64,000 nucleotides of DNA from Membranipora membranacea (taxonomy: Eukaryota; Bryozoa; Gymnolaemata; Cheilostomatida; Membraniporidae), in contig OU612069.1 in assembly GCA_914767715.1 (NCBI GenBank), positions 13,887,387 through 13,951,386 on the forward strand, written 5' to 3'. A program made the translations under genes and the position numbers. The notes under the pieces are model-generated. The model saw nothing but the letters and a program-made list of their open reading frames with translations, did not search any database and was not told the origin of the DNA. The number at the start of each line of letters is the position of its first letter. The first letter of the stretch is position 1. Positions 24,101 through 34,100 of the stretch are shown here, one piece after another.

Positions 24101-27100
24101 AGTAAACAGAGCTGTTTGGGAGATAGTCTGCGGACTGCTTGAGACTTTCAAGGGACTTAGATAAGATGTGGTTGAGACAAGCCTCGATTTTAAGAATCAG
24201 GCGAACCCTTGAGGGTCCTGGGAGGGTTGAAGGGTAGCATTGTTGACGTGCCAGCTATAGGTCAATCCATTATTCAATGTTTGACAGTGTTGGACAAGTC
24301 AGCTATATGAAGTTATGAAAAAAGCCCTCTTCGCAAAGATGGCTGATGACCATGGCATGATGGTGGTCATGACTGTAAAAACAATCTCCTTTTCAATTCA
24401 ATTTCCCACAAATGAACCAAATCTTTTGTGCACCTAGTTTCCTTCATTGAACTTCCTAAATAGCTCAGAGAATTTTCCAGCACCATCCCTTCCAATTCCA
24501 CCAGAGACTATAGATATATATCTATAGTCTCTGATTCCACTTCCATTTTCATTAATCTTCGCCATAAACAAGGGGTCATAAATAAGACACACCTTGATAT
24601 ATCAATGGGTGTTGTTCAATGTTGAAGCATTTATCTGAATGGGTCCGGTAATTCTCAAAGAAATGGGAAGGCTTAGCCAAAATCTAGCGCCATCAAATAC
24701 CTAAGATACTTTGATAGGAGATTGGAATGGTGCTGCTCTGTGATATTCCAGCTAGTGAATCTTACTACAGTAGGAACGCCTTTAACTGGTATTCAGCCAA
24801 GTTCATACCTGAGTTATGTCAAAAGTATACTGCATCAAGATTCGATGGCTTGACAAATATAAAGAAACTGTTGGCAGCAAAAGTTCAAGTACCATTCAGG
24901 GCCAACATAGGCAATATAGTTTGGCCAATGACCATGTTATCTATCTATGGTCTCCAGTTTGGCACCCATAGTCATCAATATTATTATAGAATTTCGGTTA
25001 CACAACTTGGTTATGCACCAACAGCTACAAATAGTTCTGTGTGCGGTGTGGGGGGAAACCGAAGGTACCAGTAACCACAAAACTTTCACGCAAGACAATA
25101 TGACCAAACAACTGTTTTTCTAACCTCTCCCATGCTGAGAACTCACAAAGACTATGATCTCAGACTCATCAGAGGTGGGGTAATAAAAAACAACCTGAGC
25201 TAGTGGCAACTAGCCAGCGTGCGATGTTTAGATGTTTATCGACACCAGTTACTACTTGGAGAGTAAAAGAGTTTGTATCTAACAACATCTCCCAAGAGGA
25301 GACACATAGCATGGCGTTCCTGGCAGACAATAGGTAATCCAGATGTCCTACATAACCATGGATATGGCCTACTTATACAGCCAGGGGCTGCCCTAATACA
25401 TTAACTCTGAGTGACCCCTGAGGGCAAGCAGAACAGGACTTAGATTCTTCAGGCTTGTTGTGATATTTTATTGTTGCTTTACATGCCAGTCCACTACCCA
25501 CAACTGTTACCAAACCATGGCACTAACGAGGTTGAGAATTTGATACTATAAATCACTATAAGAGATGCACCATGAGTGCTTATATTTAACTACAGTGATC
25601 AATAGGCATCTGGAGTAGTATCAGTGAGCGAGTAGAGTTAGGTGAGGATGTCGGTGAATGCTTTGAGCAGGATATCTCTAGGAATACCGGACCTCCTTCC
25701 CTCCCCCACCACCTCCACCAAACTATGTAACCCCAGCAGACCCAGGATGAAGTGATAACGCTCTTTTGAACTTTTGCATCAATGGCGTTGTCAAAAGTTT
25801 CTAATGTCTTATATCTGGTTTCCACACATCCTCTTACTTCAAACCAAGTTCAGGAATCCGCACTATTCCCAGTAAAGGATTAGTAGATGTTTTTCTTATG
25901 AATTATGATGGATGAGTGATGAAAGCTTAATCAGTTGAGGTTCAAGTGTGGGGGATTTAGAAGCTTAGGCAATGAGTGAGAAGAAATAAGAACAAGCCCC
26001 TCCTCTCACCTCATAGCATGCTCAGCCTATGGTGGTGGATTCGAGGTAAAACCAGCAAGAAGAAGAACCAAGGTGGAAAGGTTCAAATGCACTTGTGTGA
26101 GTGAGTGATGTCAAGGCATGTAAAGGTGGATTTGAGGTGATGCCAGCAAGAAGAGGAACCATGCTTCAAAAGCACTTATAGTGATGTCAAGAACGCCACT
26201 TGAAATATCCAGGTAGCAGAAAAATGACTGTCGTCCACCAACCTTGTAATCCGGGTTCTGTTTTGATGACAGCCTTGGATATAGTAGCTGATATGTCCTC
26301 GACAGACGGCATGCTGCTGGTTCTCTCAGTAGTTTGTATGATCTCACCGCCAGGCACACCACCACCTGAAGGTCTCATGCTATGGTGAAGGTCGTCGGGC
26401 CCAGCAGGTTTACTGCTCATGGGCTTCTTGCGTTTCTTCAGAGGTTGTTTTGTGTTATCATTGACGTCAGCTGAAGGCAAAACCAGAAGAAATTGATGGA
26501 TCATCAAGGTTACTGTCATACACCACTGTACCATCTAGGCCTTTGGCGGTAGCAAGTCCAGTAGCAACAACTTCAACATGATACCTACCTCATTTCTAAA
26601 GGTCATCCTGTCTAGAGTCTAGACATGATGACCTTAAGAAAAAGAGCCTGTTATCACATGAAAATATCATATTCATTTCTGCAGCTATAATAATTGGCCA
26701 TACTGGTTTACCATCATTAGGCGTATCCTGCAAAGGTGAAATCTGGCGAGAAATGGTTCTTTTGTAGTAAGAAGCCTACAGAATCTCAATTAAAATTTCT
26801 CGGTTACTAGTGAGTGCCTACTGTCATGGATCGAGAAAGGACCTACCTAACCTCTTAGTTCCATCAACATTGCCGCCCAAACGGCATAACATGTCACAAT
26901 TTTCACAAGGAGGTTGGAAGTTTAGTCATCAAGCCTTGACACAGCAAAACTTTCTGCAGTGTTGGTTACGCTGGTACTGACGCAAAAAAAGTGATGCGTG
27001 TAAAGCAAGAGATGAGACCATCCATTATATAGGAATTCATGTCTACTGTCTACATGTCAACTAACTGCCAACTACTGTGCGCGGTCATTGACTGAGTCAG

Positions 27101-28110
27101 TTCCAATGATTTTGTTCGCCCCTATGCCTCTGAAGTGTGTAAACCTAAAGATTGGATTCTGCTGGTCAAATTTTTATGTGTGGTACCTTAGCTGTTAGAT
27201 TTGCACACAGAAAATTGTGATGGGTTTGCAACCATGTCCTATTGCAGATATGGCAACCACAACACAATTTGCTCTCACAAAAATAGATGGCGGGCGTTGC
27301 AATTAGCTCCATGCTGTGATAGCTAGGGCTACCCTCTCGCCAGCTCCCACAGAGCTAACCACCTGTCTGTCACATACAATTAGTGTCATCAAAATAATGT
27401 CCACATCCCAACCCTGCACCATATAAAGATCCTTGTTTGTGTTCCTGCGCAGCTACTAAATTGTCCAGTCCAGACAGACTTATTTGTCTAGGCTTGACGC
27501 TGGTCTTGATTTTCCATTGTCATACGACCCTATCTTGTACCCATGTAACTTTTGATAACATGATGACTCAAATGAAGTTGTTTCAACTACTTGTAGCAAT
27601 AACAGAAAAAAGGAAAGTTATTGCTACAAATAGCTGGCACAACTTCATTTGAGCCTTCATGCTATCAAAGTTAGCAACAACAAAAATAGTATATACTCAA
27701 AATGGATTTTGGAACCATCATTCAAGATATCTAGCCTAACTAACGCGTTGAAATCTCTGGGATAGCAAATAAGGCATTCTGCTATATTATGATAATATCA
27801 TTATATAGCAGAATGTCAGAAGTCACATCTGAAAGATTACATTAGAGTCTTTCAAATCTGACTTTATAATATATATATATATAATTTCAGATAATTGTAT
27901 TATTTGCAAATCCTTTTACGCCATCTACTCGACATTGTGCTTACCTGTACCATTCGGTAGGGAGCCTCTCCCATCCGGGAAAGTCGCTTCATGTTGTCGC
28001 GAAGGTAGAGATCTGTCTATAGGCGAGGAATCACTCTTAGTAGCAGGACTACCGGCCATAGACCCGTTCATATCCATAACAGGCCTTTCAGCTATAGTCT
28101 CCCCCTGCAT
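1772..28110 (-). CDS. HR39 (NR5B-like): Nuclear receptor, NR5B / HR39 (Ftz-F1-like) class, 13 coding exons
   Basis: Joining 13 GT-AG exons gives one open frame of 1127 residues. Exons, 5' to 3': 28110-27945, 26470-26243, 20110-19952, 18728-18531, 15562-15359, 14425-14246, 10538-10300, 9855-9676, 6066-5914, 5625-5526, 4957-4813, 4061-3964, 3105-1772. The start ATG follows an in-frame TGA. Domains: a low-complexity A/B region (1-309) with basic LKKRKK (66-71) and a sumoylation-like IKTE (124-127); a C4 zinc-finger DNA-binding domain (310-375) with all eight cysteines (310, 313, 327, 330, 346, 352, 362, 365) and P-box ESCKG; the extension [12 protein letters not shown] (381-392); a ligand-binding-type domain (about 459-683) ending in an AF-2-like SLLMELLR (672-679); then a tail (684-1127). 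ESCKG is the NR5 P-box, and [10 protein letters not shown] plus RGGRSTY match HR39 rather than NR5A. The family are nuclear transcription factors that usually bind extended half-sites as monomers. The long tail after AF-2 is unusual. The family call is sure; the orthology is from memory of motifs. Confidence 0.9.
3725..3846. repeat. Hairpin MITE, family H copy 1 (receptor intron 12)
   Basis: The ends GTTTGATCCAGTTTG and CAAACTGGATCAAAC are inverted repeats of about 33 bp with internal GGAATTGCTCC. The two short ORFs across it are by-products. It resembles the copies at 5096, 14123 and 50515. Confidence 0.65.
3964..4061 (-). CDS. Receptor coding exon 12: end of the ligand-binding domain and AF-2
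   Basis: The acceptor is GTAATTATCAG and the donor GTAAGG. Residues 651-683 carry [16 protein letters not shown], matching the AF-2 helix 12 of NR5 receptors (hydrophobic-hydrophobic-x-E-hydrophobic). In most NR5 proteins the chain stops within a few residues; here a good donor joins to a long further exon. Confidence 0.87.
4122..4326. repeat. MITE-like inverted-repeat element in receptor intron 11
   Basis: TGAGTTTATACTAG near 4123 and its inverse CTAGTATAAACTCA near 4312 bound about 205 bp; the inner part of the arms (TTTTTGGAC / GTCCAAAAAA) also pairs. It sits about 60 bp from the exon 12 acceptor. Confidence 0.65.
4813..4957 (-). CDS. Receptor coding exon 11: ligand-binding domain helices 9-10
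   Basis: The acceptor is CATTTTATCAG and the donor GTAAGA. Residues 603-650 contain [18 protein letters not shown], the helix 10/11 region that normally forms the dimer face. Confidence 0.88.
5096..5171. repeat. Hairpin MITE, family H copy 2 (receptor intron 10)
   Basis: ATCCAATTTGCCTCC is matched in inverse by the right arm ending AAAATTGGAT, with a GCTCC / GGGAGG core. The element is 76 bp and belongs to the same family as 14123-14207. Confidence 0.6.
5526..5625 (-). CDS. Receptor coding exon 10: ligand-binding domain helices 7-8
   Basis: The acceptor is TTTTGTTGCAG and the donor GTGAGT. Residues 570-602 contain [19 protein letters not shown], the conserved helix 7-8 segment of the domain. 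Confidence 0.88.
5914..6066 (-). CDS. Receptor coding exon 9: ligand-binding domain helices 4-5
   Basis: The acceptor is TTTTATTAG and the donor GTTAGA, phase 0-0. Residues 519-569 contain [14 protein letters not shown], the family signature around helices 4 and 5. Confidence 0.88.
6331..6596. repeat. Foldback element with a perfect central hairpin
   Basis: The outer ends AAGCCTTGTACCCA and TGGGTACCAGGCTT are inverted repeats. Inner segments pair again around GTGGGTACCACAAAATG and TTTTGTACCCATCAATC. The centre (6437-6472) is a 16-bp perfect stem with loop TCAA. No transposase is present. Confidence 0.65.
8340..9330. repeat. Irregular tandem repeat, about four copies
   Basis: A unit beginning near TTCCAC-TTTTCTGCAAGG recurs at about 8360, 8585, 8985 and 9205. 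The first two share long stretches such as GTGTGAAAACTTGTACCC; a second shared block with AAGGCTTCCAGTCCTTCTTT occurs near 8517 and 8792. Later copies are shorter and more diverged. Confidence 0.7.
9676..9855 (-). CDS. Receptor coding exon 8: start of the ligand-binding domain
   Basis: The acceptor is ATATTTTAG and the donor GTAAGT, phase 0-0. Residues 459-518 end with [17 protein letters not shown], which matches helix 3 of nuclear-receptor ligand-binding domains (consensus W/A-x-x-L-P-x-F). Confidence 0.88.
10300..10538 (-). CDS. Receptor coding exon 7: DNA-binding extension and hinge
   Basis: The acceptor is ATCTGGTAG and the donor GTAATA. Residues 379-458 begin with [14 protein letters not shown], the C-terminal extension typical of HR39, followed by basic IHRRFKR, a second candidate nuclear localisation signal, and a Gly-rich hinge. 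Confidence 0.9.
11664..12190. repeat. Tandem repeat, three units of about 165-180 bp
   Basis: The marker CCTGATCAAGATA starts at about 11680, 11844 and 12026. Each unit also holds TTATTATGGG-like segments and ends with AAAAATATAAATACCA. Confidence 0.8.
14123..14207. repeat. Hairpin MITE, family H copy 3 (receptor intron 6)
   Basis: The best-preserved copy: about 37 bp on each side pair nearly perfectly (TCCAATATCCTGCATTC with GAATGCAGGCAATTGGA; GAGTTGCTCC with GGAGCAACT) around a loop of about 10 bases. It lies 39 bp beyond the donor of exon 6. Confidence 0.75.
14246..14425 (-). CDS. Receptor coding exon 6: rest of the DNA-binding domain
   Basis: The acceptor is TTGTTTTACAG. Residues 319-378 contain [19 protein letters not shown], the recognition helix of finger 1 with P-box ESCKG, and finger 2 with C346, C352, C362 and C365 in [11 protein letters not shown] second cysteine follows in KCCEVGM where relatives usually have KCL. 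The most diagnostic exon in the window. Confidence 0.95.
15164..15358. repeat. Tandem duplication reaching the exon 5 donor
   Basis: Two copies, about 15170-15253 and 15275-15358, share GGCAGG-CGGTGTTGGT, a CGACCAGCC / TGACCGGCC block and AAGGTACTC-AGCTAAATA-TA-ATAACTT. The second copy contains the exon 5 splice donor itself (plus-strand TTAC at its end). Confidence 0.75.
15359..15562 (-). CDS. Receptor coding exon 5: linker and first half of zinc finger 1
   Basis: The acceptor is TATTTTCAG and the donor GTAAGT. Residues 251-318 hold an alanine run, a helical stretch and then CPICGDAVT, with the first two zinc ligands C310 and C313. The finger is split by the intron just before FHYG. Both ends of the exon abut local tandem duplications (see findings). 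Confidence 0.9.
15541..15790. repeat. Tandem duplication of the exon 5 acceptor region
   Basis: About 125 bp is repeated. The second copy has CTCCGGGAAGTCAAATGCTT where exon 5 has CTCCTGGAAATCAAACGCCT, followed in both by CACCTG and AATTCCTAGTACCA. On the minus strand the second copy would read GEAFDFPEF after an acceptor-like CAG. Confidence 0.75.
15563..18530. other. Receptor intron 4
   Basis: About 3 kb with no coding exon except the decayed copy of the exon 5 start. A possible worn LINE 3' coding fragment lies near 16300-16510, and TAGCTAACATT-type interspersed sequence near 18120-18445. Confidence 0.55.
16300..16510 (+). pseudogene. Possible worn LINE C-terminal fragment
   Basis: The plus-strand reading contains [18 protein letters not shown], which resembles the EHVLF-C-W tail common after LINE reverse transcriptases. 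The frame is interrupted and no reverse-transcriptase core is found nearby. Weak evidence. Confidence 0.25.
18531..18728 (-). CDS. Receptor coding exon 4 (residues 185-250)
   Basis: The acceptor is AGTTGTAG and the donor GTGAGC, phase 1-1. It encodes a short, possibly structured stretch ([19 protein letters not shown]) followed by Gly/Ser-rich linker. No named domain was recognised. The base composition is clearly less AT-rich than the surrounding intron. Confidence 0.8.
19433..19591. repeat. Almost fully palindromic MITE
   Basis: The whole 159 bp folds on itself. The left arm AGAGTTCCGATAATCAAC pairs with a right arm ending CGGGACTCT, and AAAATTACATAACA is inverted as TGTTATGTAATTTT. The centre is TTTGATAAATTATTTATCAAA. 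No coding capacity. Confidence 0.75.
19600..19676. repeat. Small palindromic repeat
   Basis: TGATCCGGCCGTTC is mirrored by GAACAGCCGGATCA, with an inner TGTTCAAAATAA / TTATTTTGAACA pair. It could be part of the same insertion history as the preceding MITE. Confidence 0.55.
19952..20110 (-). CDS. Receptor coding exon 3 (residues 132-184)
   Basis: The acceptor is TTTATTGCAG and the donor GTTGGC, phase 1 on both sides. The peptide is Ser/Thr/His then Gly/Pro-rich, part of the disordered A/B region. Because exons 2 to 6 are all phase 1-1, skipping this exon would keep the frame. Confidence 0.75.
20505..21430. repeat. Inverted-repeat element of about 0.93 kb
   Basis: The left end begins ACACCCTTTAACC and includes AGGAGTGGAAACG; the right end carries CGTTTCCACTCC and ends GCTTTAACACC. 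The terminal repeats are about 40 bp with mismatches. No transposase can be read inside. Confidence 0.55.
24503..24532. repeat. Perfect 30-bp palindrome
   Basis: AGAGACTATAGATAT is followed directly by its own reverse complement, without a loop. The same short word (ATTCCAC) occurs on both sides. Confidence 0.7.
26042..26190. repeat. Tandem duplication beside exon 2
   Basis: Two diverged copies share GAGGT-A-GCCAGCAAGAAGA and AAGCACTT-TAGTGATGTCAAG-like sequence. It ends about 50 bp from the exon 2 donor. Confidence 0.55.
26243..26470 (-). CDS. Receptor coding exon 2 (residues 56-131)
   Basis: The acceptor is TGCCTTCAG and the donor GTTGGT; both phases are 1. The exon carries the basic stretch LKKRKK, a candidate nuclear localisation signal, and [11 protein letters not shown], whose IKTE fits the sumoylation consensus. 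Confidence 0.8.
27548..27672. repeat. Foldback of 125 bp with 56-bp arms
   Basis: The left arm includes CTCAAATGAAGTTGT and TGTAGCAATAAC; the right arm is its inverse (GTTATTGCTACA, ACAACTTCATTTGAG). The loop is 13 bases. It is MITE-like in form; a transcript would form a long hairpin. Confidence 0.7.
27774..27814. repeat. Short hairpin
   Basis: CATTCTGCTATAT and ATATAGCAGAATG are inverted repeats around an AT-rich loop. A second, weaker inverted pair (AGTC-ATCTGAAAGA / TCTTTCAAATCTGACT) follows it. Confidence 0.6.
27945..28110 (-). CDS. Receptor coding exon 1 (residues 1-55)
   Basis: The start ATG at 28110-28108 is preceded in frame by TGA, so translation begins here. The exon ends with a split glycine/alanine codon before GTAAGC. 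The peptide is polar and Ser/Pro/Gly-rich without a recognised domain. No upstream non-coding exon could be identified. Confidence 0.75.
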
Positions 28111-31100
28111 TGTTCATGTTTGGTTTGTTCAATTTTTATTTAATCCAAAGTTTCCTGACTACCAGAATAATCCACCTGCTGGCGCTAGTCCTAATGGTTG
28201 TTCTGAGAAAGTCAGTAATCCGCTTTTGCTAACTGATCTGCCAAGTAAAAAAAGAACAATTTACGTAGTTTATAGCCAGGCAATATCCTGGACATAAAAA
28301 CGTGCAGGCAATCGATCATAATGGATCAAGTTTAGTGGTAGATGGTAATCATCAATTTGTCAGACTAGGCTACTGCTTTTAACTGGTTTGATTCCATAAC
28401 ATTTCGTAATCAAAATTATTTATCAGGAAGACCAATAAAGTGTCGTAAACAAGCGAAACATCCTGAAACGGGATACTCTGTACCGAAGCAAATTAGTCAC
28501 ATTCACTGGTGATTTGCCAAACTGTAAATAGTCAGTAAACAATTATACTGGGATGGATTTCCTAAAACTCTAAAAAACTGCAACATCAGACTTTTTAATT
28601 CCATGGACCACCTTAATTCCAGCCAATCATTCTATAAATCACCCATCGTGATGTCACTGTGACAGTATTGACCTACATATTGGCCAGTCTATTTAAAATG
28701 AAGCCATATTATATAGTTAACTGTTTACGATTCCCCATTATCCACTCTCAGACAGTAAATATTTACACCCAATTTCTGTTATCACTAAACCCTTCATCAT
28801 CTAGCACATTAGTTAAGCCTATAGATCACACTCCAAAGTTCGTTGACTCTGATTTGCTGGGTTCAGAGAAGAGATATCATACATAACAAATGCCTTCCAA
28901 TTCAAACGCAAAGAGTCGGTGAACTGCTAAATGTAGTCCAAGTTTTTAACAGTTATCAATTAAAATTTTGGCTACACTTTCTCCCGACTCATTGAGCTAA
29001 TGGCGTTACTTCAATGTGTGTCAGCGAAGAGAATATAGAACCCCAACTGTCGTCACAGCCAAAGAACGGGAGAATTTCCCACAATGAATTTTTCCATCTC
29101 TAAAATTCAGATATTACGACTCCTGTAGTTCAAGTTCTCAAACTCTGCCTGGGTTGCTTGAGGTGGCATTCCAGTAACCAGGACAGAGATTCCTGTGAAC
29201 TCTTGTAGCGATTATTTTTACTTTGAGAGTCAAATTGCCTATTTGACCAACATACCTAATACCATGAAATAAGGTAACATCAATGATTCATCTATTATAG
29301 CTATAATCCACAAATTACTGAAGCAACAAAGAAACAATAGGTACTATAACTATCAAACCTGAGACACTGGTTTGTAAATATCAACAATCAAACAAAAGAA
29401 TGCCCTACATCAAGATTTGAAGTCAAAAGAGGCATGAAACTTTTAGTAGGACTACTATCTTTATCATCCCATCACCACAATGATTGGCCATCAGAGCATT
29501 AAGTGGTCAGGTCAGTTTGATGCAGCAATGTCCAACAAGCAAAGTTCAACAAAACAACATCAATTTTTGGCAACAGCAGGACTATTCAAAAGTAACCTTT
29601 CGACTATTTTTAGGAATTTTAGTCAGAATTTGTAACATATTGACAAACTTTCTGACATTTCGAAATAACTTCAGGTCACATAAACAGGCCATGATCGTGT
29701 TTACTTAAATATCAACTCAATTCTCATTATATTCTTCCAATGCTTTAGGAGTAGTTGTAGTATAATCCTATACTGCCTTTATAAAGTTTATCAAATCCAA
29801 AAATTAGAAATTCAAATTTTTTGGCATTCAAACTTCGTTCACCACAGTGACCTTGAAAAATTCTGGTACGAGCTAGTGGCGAATCTGTTGCCATTCCATG
29901 GCAAAGAATGGCCTCTTCAATAAAAATTAATAAATAATTGATATCAGTAAAATCGAAATTGTATGACACGGCGTTTACATTCACTGTCGTCAAATGATAC
30001 CCAAAATGGTGTACATAGCCTACCATTATCAATTCTTCCCAATGCTCTACATTAAATCCGTCTTTCTTTTGAAACCATCGCTACAGGAAGATCAAATGCA
30101 GGAATTACAGCAAAAGAGCCAAACCGCAGACAATGATAACCCCACACAATCATGCCTACTGCTTAAATACTGAGCTGCTAGTGAAAGTCTTCCATCAGTC
30201 TGCTGCTCCTGCATTGTTGAAAAGGGCCAGATGTATTTTAAAACCTATTTGGTCAAACATATCTACCAAATGTTTACACCAGATCGGCTTACAAGACTAT
30301 ATATAGGTAAGACATGAGTATCAGATGAGCAACAGATCTTTATCTTCTCACTACGGGATCAACATTTTTATTTTGGTCGATGTGTGTCCTTAAGTCATGG
30401 CTTCCGACAGCCATGATCCATTTCAAATTGAAGGACAGTGTAATACTCAACAACCCTGGGGCAGGAGCGAGTGCGTAATCGTCCAATACACTAGTGGCAT
30501 CTCCAAACCCCTGAGAGTCTTGTACCAGTACCTTACAACCAAGCCTCAGATAAACCACTTTCAACCTTCCAACACATAGGGCAAAAGAACCAAATGGCCA
30601 CAACCTTGCAGACAGTACAATTGGAAACACTGAGATGGGAATGACGCTTTAACCATCAGTACCAGAGTGAAATAAATCTGATACAAAGCCTCCAAGCCTC
30701 AGATTAGAAAAGCTGCAAGTGTACAAACTGTAGCACTGCCCGAAATTCTTGGTAGCATGATGCAGAATAACACCAGCAAAATCCTGGTTGGCACTGTCTC
30801 CTAATACAACTAATGACATATAACATATGTGGTACACATTCTTGGCCTATGAGCTGCAAAGTCGCGCGCGGTCATGTATTGACATTAATATCCTGAAATC
30901 AGAACCAAGTGGTAGGGCCTAGACAGGAAATTTAGGCTCACACAAATGAACAGCTCTAAAATCTTTAGCACAACAGTTTCTCTAATTGTGATGATAATGG
31001 ACTGCCTTGCCTAGTAGCCTTGGTGCATCCCTCCTTGATCTTCTAGCAACAGCGGCTCGCCTTTGCTATCATAGTTTGGCTGAAATGAGCATTATAATAA

Positions 31101-34100
31101 TGTCACACAGCCTACATGATAGTGAAAACAACAACTGCTTACTCGATTCTAGGTGGTGGTGATAGCAGCCATTGGCTTCTTCAACTTTTGATTCACCAGC
31201 AGCAAAGTACTGACTACCACGATAATTCCAAAATAATATCCGCACCTAAAGCAAGTACAGCTGTTATTCCAATAGCTGAAATGTAGTCTGCATTCTTTGG
31301 TGCTATCAAATAGTTTGAACGATGTAGGTCAATGGCCTAACAAGAACTAACAAAAGGCAGTCCCTCAAACAATGAGGTTTGTTCAATCAGTCAACTATTT
31401 CAAATGGACAGGACAATAAAATACTGGTTGCCCAGTCACTAATCTAATGTCTTACGTAACCTGTCTCACTCCTAAAGCTCTGAGAAGCAAAGCAATAATA
31501 TTGTCACACTGTAAAAGGTGTTGATACTTGAATAGGTTAATTACTAGTGCTGTTTTTCAAAGTTGAGAGAGGGCTGTTGTCGACGACATGGAACATGATG
31601 TTAGCTGGTAGCTAACAAGATCGTGCAATGCTTATGAGGGGGGGGGGGGGGGGACCAATGGGCAATTGAATTGGTCGATGAACCTTTATGTCGGTCAATT
31701 ATACTCTGGTCTGAATCATAGATTTTTTACACATTAGATTATAACAGGGTACAATTACTTACTGCTCCGCTTAGAGCCTAATTACTGACCCTTGTATGAC
31801 CTCCCAGAGATAAGCACAGGCAAAGATAGAATAAGCAATAATGCTCAGTTAAACTTTTCTAATCCTTTGGCAATTTGAATGACTTGATGAAATAGTTCAA
31901 TTCCTTTTGTCTAGCGAAATTCAAAAGTTCAATTACCTGCTAGAGTAATGTTCGAGCACTGTCGTCGGACAAGTTGATCAATTGACGCAAGTGAACAAAA
32001 AAATCTGGTCTCGTCTTGCAGACTGCATTGTCAAGTATCCCCCTGAGTCAGTCGATGGTCGTGTTGTTCTGATAGGAATCCAATAACCGAATGCAACACT
32101 TTTTGTGACAAGTGGTTAATTAGTTTCCGACCACACGCTGTCAGCAGTCAAGTCCGATTACTTCATTTCCAGTACACAATCTCGTAATCATTCGATTCAA
32201 CAAAGGAGCTGATTGCATTGCTCACTTTTGCGGAAAACTCAGACTATTCTGACGTGTTTGCGATGCCCAGTGGTACCGGAGCAGGCACTACAACAATCGA
32301 CAACAGACGCTATTGGGCCTAAGGACAAACAGCCCTGCACATTTGAACTTTGATGGAATTCTCTTGAACCCGCTTGACGCCCCTTCTCATTAATAATCAA
32401 GATGCATACCTTGTTTGGTCTGGATTAGAAATAATATGGTATGCGCCTAAATCTGCAGGCTGAACTCAAAACGGCACACATTCTGCATCAAACATGGCCA
32501 ATGTGGTAACTAATCTGATCAACAGGACATGAAATCAGAAATCAAGCAAGACGAGTGTTGATAAACATGAAGTAGTGAGTTTGTCTGACCAAAGTGCATC
32601 CTTATTTAGTCACCTAGCAGCAAAGGGAGCGCAGCGCTCCTCTCACTCCCCAGCACCTAGCTCAAATCACCATTTTACAAAAACGAAACCTACCTTAAAG
32701 AGATTTCCCTCAAAGATCGGTCTTATATTTACCTCTCTAACTATCCTTAGGGGTTTTATTGGCAAGCGATTCAACAGTATAGTGGGTAATCCAATATATC
32801 CCTTGAACACAAGCTAGCAATTTCACAGCTCTCCTCTGTGGTGTGATCAATACACAGGTGCAAACGTAATCCGGAGGTATAAGCAGTGAGTGGATTAACA
32901 CGAACAATCAGTGCATTACCTCTTGTGGGCAGTAACACAATGTTGTACTTTCTATGACCAGGTCCTGTTATAATTCGGTGTAAGTGAACATTAACAACAC
33001 CTATCAAATCGATCAAGCTGTAAATTCTGTCTGCACTGTTCTATTTTCAACAACCCACTGCTGGCTTTGATTGAGGCTACTTATGAGAGCATGTTATTTT
33101 TACGCATCATCTGTAGCGATCAATCAAAAACTTGCTAATGAAAAATGGACACAGTGAACTACAAAAATGTAGACAGACCTGCCATAAAAAAATCGGAGCA
33201 CTAATGAAGACTGGATTTTCGCAATCAACTGAGGCGCAATAATGGTTCGGGAGGTGTAATCAAGGATAAAAAGCTTTGTTGTTTTAACACTCTATTGAGC
33301 AAGCATGAAAAGAGAGCAGCTAGCTTCCTAATAAATAATGAACATTGCCTATCAGTCTCTTCAGAAAACCCACAAAATAACCACTACAAGAATTGAGGGC
33401 AATGAATTCAGGCTAGCCAGTTCAGCCAAGTAGAACAACAAACTTCTAAAAGGAAAAATTTCTGCCGATGGTCAGTTTCAATTCCCATAAGCATAAGTTG
33501 GTCAATTTGCTGACCAATTTAATATGCTCTGGGAATTCAAACAGACCACTGGCGGAATTTTTTTCTTTTCAGTTCAGTTTTATTGCTCATAGCAAAAGTT
33601 GGTCAACTGTTCAGAAAACAAAAGAAGCCAGGCCAAACATTATGACGGCCCGAGGCATCTTTTATTTTTTCAGTTATAACCGAATACCTGTGTACCAGAT
33701 AGGCTAGAGGGACTAGCTTAGTTCAGTGTTGACCCCTACAACATTGTACCCTGTATTCCAATGCCTCCCTCCTGGAGGCCACAGGGTGAAACATGGCGCC
33801 TTTTGGGACAATCCATTCAAAATCTGTGAAATGAATCTATGCCAAGTATGTTTCACTATTAATACTACGAATAACCAAATAACCGCAGTGATTTACCTCA
33901 AAACTGTGTCCAATGCATACAAAGGACACTATGGCACGGTGCCATAAACCACAAACACTAAAATGTCTTACAAAACATCAACAGATGTTTTTTACTTTCC
34001 ACTAGACCCAAACGTCATACCTAGGGGAGCACAGGTCATCACACATCAACCAACAGCAAATCATGAGTTTAATTGAGGTAATGTAATATATAGAGACAAC

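Larger units (their letters stand above)
20111..26242. other. Receptor intron 2, 6.1 kb
   Basis: The longest intron of the gene. It holds a 0.93 kb inverted-repeat element (20505-21430), a 30-bp perfect palindrome (24503-24532) and a tandem duplication next to exon 2 (26042-26190). No exon-like coding sequence was recognised; the 115-residue ORF at 24727 shows no domain. Confidence 0.55.
26471..27944. other. Receptor intron 1
   Basis: About 1.5 kb with no coding exon; it contains two strong hairpins (27548-27672 and 27774-27814) and a short TA microsatellite near 27870. Confidence 0.6.

Noticed and set aside
24727-25074. A 115-codon plus-strand ORF inside receptor intron 2
   Set aside because: The composition matches the intron and no motif or splice context supports it.
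32575-32817. An 80-codon plus-strand ORF
   Set aside because: It contains a small GGAGCGC palindrome but no recognisable domain; it is probably chance.
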